NCBI GenBank assembly: GCA_027459665.1
Contig: DAIDHN010000043.1
Span: 1 to 34,552 of the forward strand
Length of the DNA: 34,552 nt
Direction: 5' to 3'
From: Chthonomonadaceae bacterium
Lineage (GTDB): Bacteria; Armatimonadota; Chthonomonadetes; Chthonomonadales; Chthonomonadaceae
Notes under the pieces: model-generated
Seen by the model: only the letters and a program-made list of their open reading frames with translations
The model's database searches: none
What the model was told of the DNA's origin: nothing
Part shown: positions 32,037 through 34,552 of the stretch, piece after piece
Numbering within the stretch: position 1 is the stretch's first letter
Layout of the letters: the number at the start of each line of letters is the position of its first letter
Made by a program: the position numbers and the translations under genes

Positions 32037-32966
32037 ATGCAGCAAAAACACCTACTCACTGCCTGCGAAGCCATGGCAGTCCGCTTCGAGATTTTTATAC
32101 CACAGCGCCCCACAGCCTCACTGCGCGCTATTGCCGAAGAGGCACTGCGAGAAATAAGAGAGGTTGAACAATGGCTCAGCCCATTTCTGCCAGGCAGCGA
32201 GGTGTATGCAGTCAATGCCTGTGCTTCTCAAAACCCTGTTAAAGTCACCCCGCTGCTGTATTCACTTTTGATGCAATGCAATGCCTATTCTCAACAAACC
32301 AATGGTTCATTTGATATAACTGTTGGTCCACTCATGCAGCTTTGGGGGTTTCGCAGTGCGAACAGCAGCATGCCTTCACAGAATGATGTTGAAAAATGCC
32401 TTCTCAAAACAGGAATGAGGCACATTGTGCTGAATGAGCGGGATAGCACCGTATACTTTGACTGCCCTGATATGAAGCTTGACTTCGGTGCAATTGGCAA
32501 AGGGTATGCCCTGCAGAGAGCTGCAAATATACTTAGGTCTCACATGATTGACGCTGCTTTGCTGCATGGAGGGTCCAGCTCAATCACAGCTATAGGATGC
32601 CCGCTAAATGAGGCAGGCTGGAAAATTCCTCTGTCTACTCCCCTATGCTCTCAACCGCAAGTTTATGCTCTGCTTACCAACACCAGTCTGTCGGTTTCTG
32701 CTCTGCATGGCAGATACATCAACACTTCAGAAGGCTCGTACGCGCACATCATACACCCCGCAACGGGCAGACCTGTTTCACATACGCTCACCGCAGCCGT
32801 CATCACTGACTTGGCAGAAAAAGCAGAGGCTTTCTCTACCTCGCTGCTGGCAGAGGGAGCGGCAATGCATGCTGCCTTGCTTCAGCAGGGCGCAATCGGC
32901 CTGCTCACCCAGAATCCCGCTGGCAGGATAGAGATCAGCGGGAATGGTTTTCATCTGACAAGCTAG
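32037..32966 (+). CDS. apbE: ApbE family FAD:protein FMN transferase
   Basis: This 309-aa enzyme would attach FMN to Ser/Thr of target flavoproteins using FAD and Mg. Family marks are TNGSFDITVGPLMQLWGF near 92-109, LDFGAIGKGYALQRA near 149-163, the LLHGGSSS turn, HIIHPATGRPV near 238-248 and TDLAEKAEAFSTSLL. There is no signal peptide or lipobox (the start reads MQQKHLLTACEAM), so unlike classical ApbE lipoproteins it is probably cytoplasmic or exported otherwise. The ATG at 32037 has GAGGAAG 9 nt upstream; the TTG at 32019 lies within the terminator T-tract. No FMN-binding-domain partner with an S/T-G-A-S/T acceptor motif is evident in the window, so its target is unknown. Confidence 0.92.
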   Translation: MQQKHLLTACEAMAVRFEIFIPQRPTASLRAIAEEALREIREVEQWLSPFLPGSEVYAVNACASQNPVKVTPLLYSLLMQCNAYSQQTNGSFDITVGPLMQLWGFRSANSSMPSQNDVEKCLLKTGMRHIVLNERDSTVYFDCPDMKLDFGAIGKGYALQRAANILRSHMIDAALLHGGSSSITAIGCPLNEAGWKIPLSTPLCSQPQVYALLTNTSLSVSALHGRYINTSEGSYAHIIHPATGRPVSHTLTAAVITDLAEKAEAFSTSLLAEGAAMHAALLQQGAIGLLTQNPAGRIEISGNGFHLTS

Positions 32967-32981
32967 CTGCAGCACAACACA

Positions 32982-33707
32982 TCAGGCAGCATCCTCGCGT
33001 ACTACCGCATACCCTCCCGAATGCTCAAAATAGGCATCGGGGTGCGCACGCAAATAGCCAATGGCTGCATCCAGTTTCAGCACTCCGTTTTCATCTAGTT
33101 CTAGGGTTTCATACAGATGTTTGAGCAGCCAGTAATCTCCCTCGCACTCTATCTCAAGATTGATATAGGGCGTGCTAAGGCGCGGCGGGGCAGGAAGCGC
33201 TGCACATTCAAATCTGTCACGGTTTAGCAGTACTGAAGAGTTTGCCTTCGGATCGGCGCCGTACTCAAAATGCGCCAACGACAGCGCTTCCAGGCTGAAA
33301 GCAGTTGCCGCTGTTCCTGCCGGCAGCTGCTGCACGGTGGAACAATCCATCCCACTCTCATCCAGATAGCTCACTGCCGCTTTCAGCATGCCGGGGTCTA
33401 CCAGTGGTTGGCTGCATCTCACCAGAGCAGTAATCTCCGCCTGTTCAGTCCAGGCGGTTTCCAGCAGACCGTCCAGCTCACTGCCTTCACAACTATGCAC
33501 TTTCAAACCCGCACGCTCACAAAGCCGTGACACTCCAAGATAGGCAGGCTTGGCAGGGGTGAGAACGCTCACACGAGCGCATGGCCAGGCTGCTCTGCAG
33601 CGCGCTGCTACTTGCTCCAGCACTGTAGTCTCTCCCAAAGGAAGCAGGCACAACTGCGCCACAAACGGGTTGAGATATGCCGACACAATAATCTGGGTGT
33701 CGGTCAT
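32982..33707 (-). CDS. Divergent SpsF/CMP-sugar cytidylyltransferase-like protein
   Basis: This 241-aa protein has the general layout of the cytidylyltransferase-3 (SpsF, KdsB, NeuA) fold. There is an opening strand, LLPLGETTVLEQVAARC (23-39), an RCSQPLVDPGMLKAAVSYL segment resembling the D-x-P-L-I-x-P block, and a late IECEGDYWLLKHLYETL resembling SpsF C-termini. The usual Ala/Pro-rich nucleotide-binding loop with R-x-x-S-x-R-L-P-x-K is missing and the metal-binding aspartate of the x-D-x-P block reads C-S-Q-P. Catalysis is therefore doubtful. The ATG at 33707 gives the best N-terminus, with GGAGG 11 nt upstream; ATG 33725 would add six residues. It is convergent to apbE with 15 bp between. 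Confidence 0.5.
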   Translation of the reverse strand: MTDTQIIVSAYLNPFVAQLCLLPLGETTVLEQVAARCRAAWPCARVSVLTPAKPAYLGVSRLCERAGLKVHSCEGSELDGLLETAWTEQAEITALVRCSQPLVDPGMLKAAVSYLDESGMDCSTVQQLPAGTAATAFSLEALSLAHFEYGADPKANSSVLLNRDRFECAALPAPPRLSTPYINLEIECEGDYWLLKHLYETLELDENGVLKLDAAIGYLRAHPDAYFEHSGGYAVVREDAA

Positions 33708-33826
33708 CCATCCATGTTCCTCCATGAATTCCCAATACTCCTCTATTTGGTTGTTTTCCCATCCATGGGTTCGGGGTACTTCCCTGCAGGATTATCGGAA
33801 TAGTAGAGGCAGTTCTTTCCCAATTT

Positions 33827-34552
33827 TTATTTAACTGGCTGAATTATCTGTTCCAGCCTGCTGCCGCTCTCCTCTTCTACACTAGAATGCAAGCTGGCGC
33901 CGGTGCTGTCCATTGTTACCACAGCTGCAAAATCACGTACCTGCAGATGCCACATTGCTTCAGGAATACCCATTTCCTCCAAAAAATATACTCCTGCAAC
34001 GCTCTCAACGCTTTGAGCATAAAACTGCGCTGCACCGCCTATTGCATTCAGGTACACCGCTCCGTATTCCTGCAATGCTGCAAGTGTCTTTTTGCCCATT
34101 CCACCTTTGCCAATCACTGCCCTTATGCCGAATTTTCTCAATATCTCAGCCTGATAGGGTTCCTCGCGAATTGAGGTGGTTGGCCCCGCAGCCTTCACCT
34201 GCCAATTCCCTTCGGCATCTTTCAACATCACCGGGCCGCAGTGATAAATAGCCTGCCCATGCAAATCAACTGGCGATTCATGGGTCATCAGATACTTGTG
34301 CAGCGCATCTCTGCCAGTATACATTGTGCCCGAAAGCAGTACCACATCCCCCACCCTCAGCTTGCGTACATCTGACTCGCTCAATGGAAGCTGCAGCGGT
34401 ATCTCTTTTCCTGTGAGCGGCAAACCAGACTGCTCAGACATATGGTCAGGTTTCTCATCCAGAAAAAGCCACCGGGATAGAGAACCTGTAACGGCATCAA
34501 TACGAATGCCAAGTCTGCGAAAAGCCCAGCAGTTATAGGCCACCGACACAAA
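33827..34552 (-). CDS. Class I fumarate hydratase, C-terminal (beta) part of an apparent alpha-beta fusion, 5'-truncated
   Basis: The frame is open to the right window edge. From about residue 45 of the visible part it is the beta domain of Fe-S class I fumarase/L-tartrate dehydratase: RVGDVVLLSGTMYTGRDALHKYL, IYHCGPV, AAGPTTSIREEPYQ, GKGGMGKKTLAAL and MDSTGASLH. These place the substrate-binding residues. Ahead of it, in the same frame and without a stop, is SVAYNCWAFRRLGIRID, which resembles the end of an alpha subunit. The simplest reading is one fused polypeptide as in E. coli FumA. If separate, beta would start at ATG 34441, where no good ribosome site is visible. It acts in the TCA cycle, converting fumarate to malate, or on related hydroxy acids. 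Confidence 0.82.
   Translation of the reverse strand, partial: FVSVAYNCWAFRRLGIRIDAVTGSLSRWLFLDEKPDHMSEQSGLPLTGKEIPLQLPLSESDVRKLRVGDVVLLSGTMYTGRDALHKYLMTHESPVDLHGQAIYHCGPVMLKDAEGNWQVKAAGPTTSIREEPYQAEILRKFGIRAVIGKGGMGKKTLAALQEYGAVYLNAIGGAAQFYAQSVESVAGVYFLEEMGIPEAMWHLQVRDFAAVVTMDSTGASLHSSVEEESGSRLEQIIQPVK

Overview
The window is a gene-dense bacterial chromosome segment of moderate GC content. Several neighbouring genes point to a non-model lineage: a DUF6784/6785-type membrane protein, a DUF4432 mutarotase-like protein, TAT-exported Gfo/Idh/MocA oxidoreductases, a cytochrome c-DUF2231 fusion, a GT-C-like membrane protein and a BMP-type nucleoside ABC cassette. Together they suggest an Armatimonadota-like or related organism. 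This is inferred from gene content only and held with low to moderate confidence. I see no transposase, phage gene, IS end or CRISPR array.

Layout. 1-1370: the end of a membrane protein, a small unknown protein with a structured leader, and tRNA-Gly(CCC) and tRNA-Cys(GCA). 1540-5610: a Pls-type single-module NRPS with a long membrane/hexapeptide tail. 5733-6472: rplU-rpmA (minus strand) behind a consensus promoter. 6487-9426: DUF4432 protein plus GT-C-like protein. 9647-14382: a three-gene unit beginning just after a terminator, encoding a divergent sigma-70-like protein, a small HTH protein, and a 1089-aa fusion of ImmA/IrrE metallopeptidase, UvrD-like helicase and AddB/Cas4-type Fe-S nuclease-like domain. 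14388-17349: a sugar-phosphate isomerase/epimerase and a secreted phosphoesterase. 17372-21448: nucleoside-type ABC importer (ATPase, two permeases) translationally coupled to ruvC. 21710-24296: TPR-AAA+ ATPase (apparently leaderless), gpmA and a membrane-anchored unknown. 24299-27092: csoR-copZ-copA under a near-textbook CsoR palindrome. 27282-28337: secreted LysM/SH3/NlpC-P60 hydrolase, divergent from csoR. 28455-32966: cytochrome c-DUF2231, two Gfo/Idh proteins, and ApbE behind a terminator. 32982-34552: a divergent SpsF-like protein and the end of an apparently fused class I fumarase.

How the genes work together. The copper operon is a self-contained sensor/chaperone/exporter set. The cytochrome/Gfo/Gfo/ApbE cluster looks like an exported redox module. 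The strongest candidate for an undescribed system is 9754-14382. There a protease is covalently joined to a DNA helicase with an apparently degenerate nuclease tail, and is encoded directly after a small HTH protein (a plausible protease substrate) and a sigma-like factor. By analogy with IrrE/DdrO and ImmA/ImmR, this could be a DNA-damage- or invasion-sensing regulatory switch. The gene layout and motifs are visible in the sequence; the mechanism is inference.
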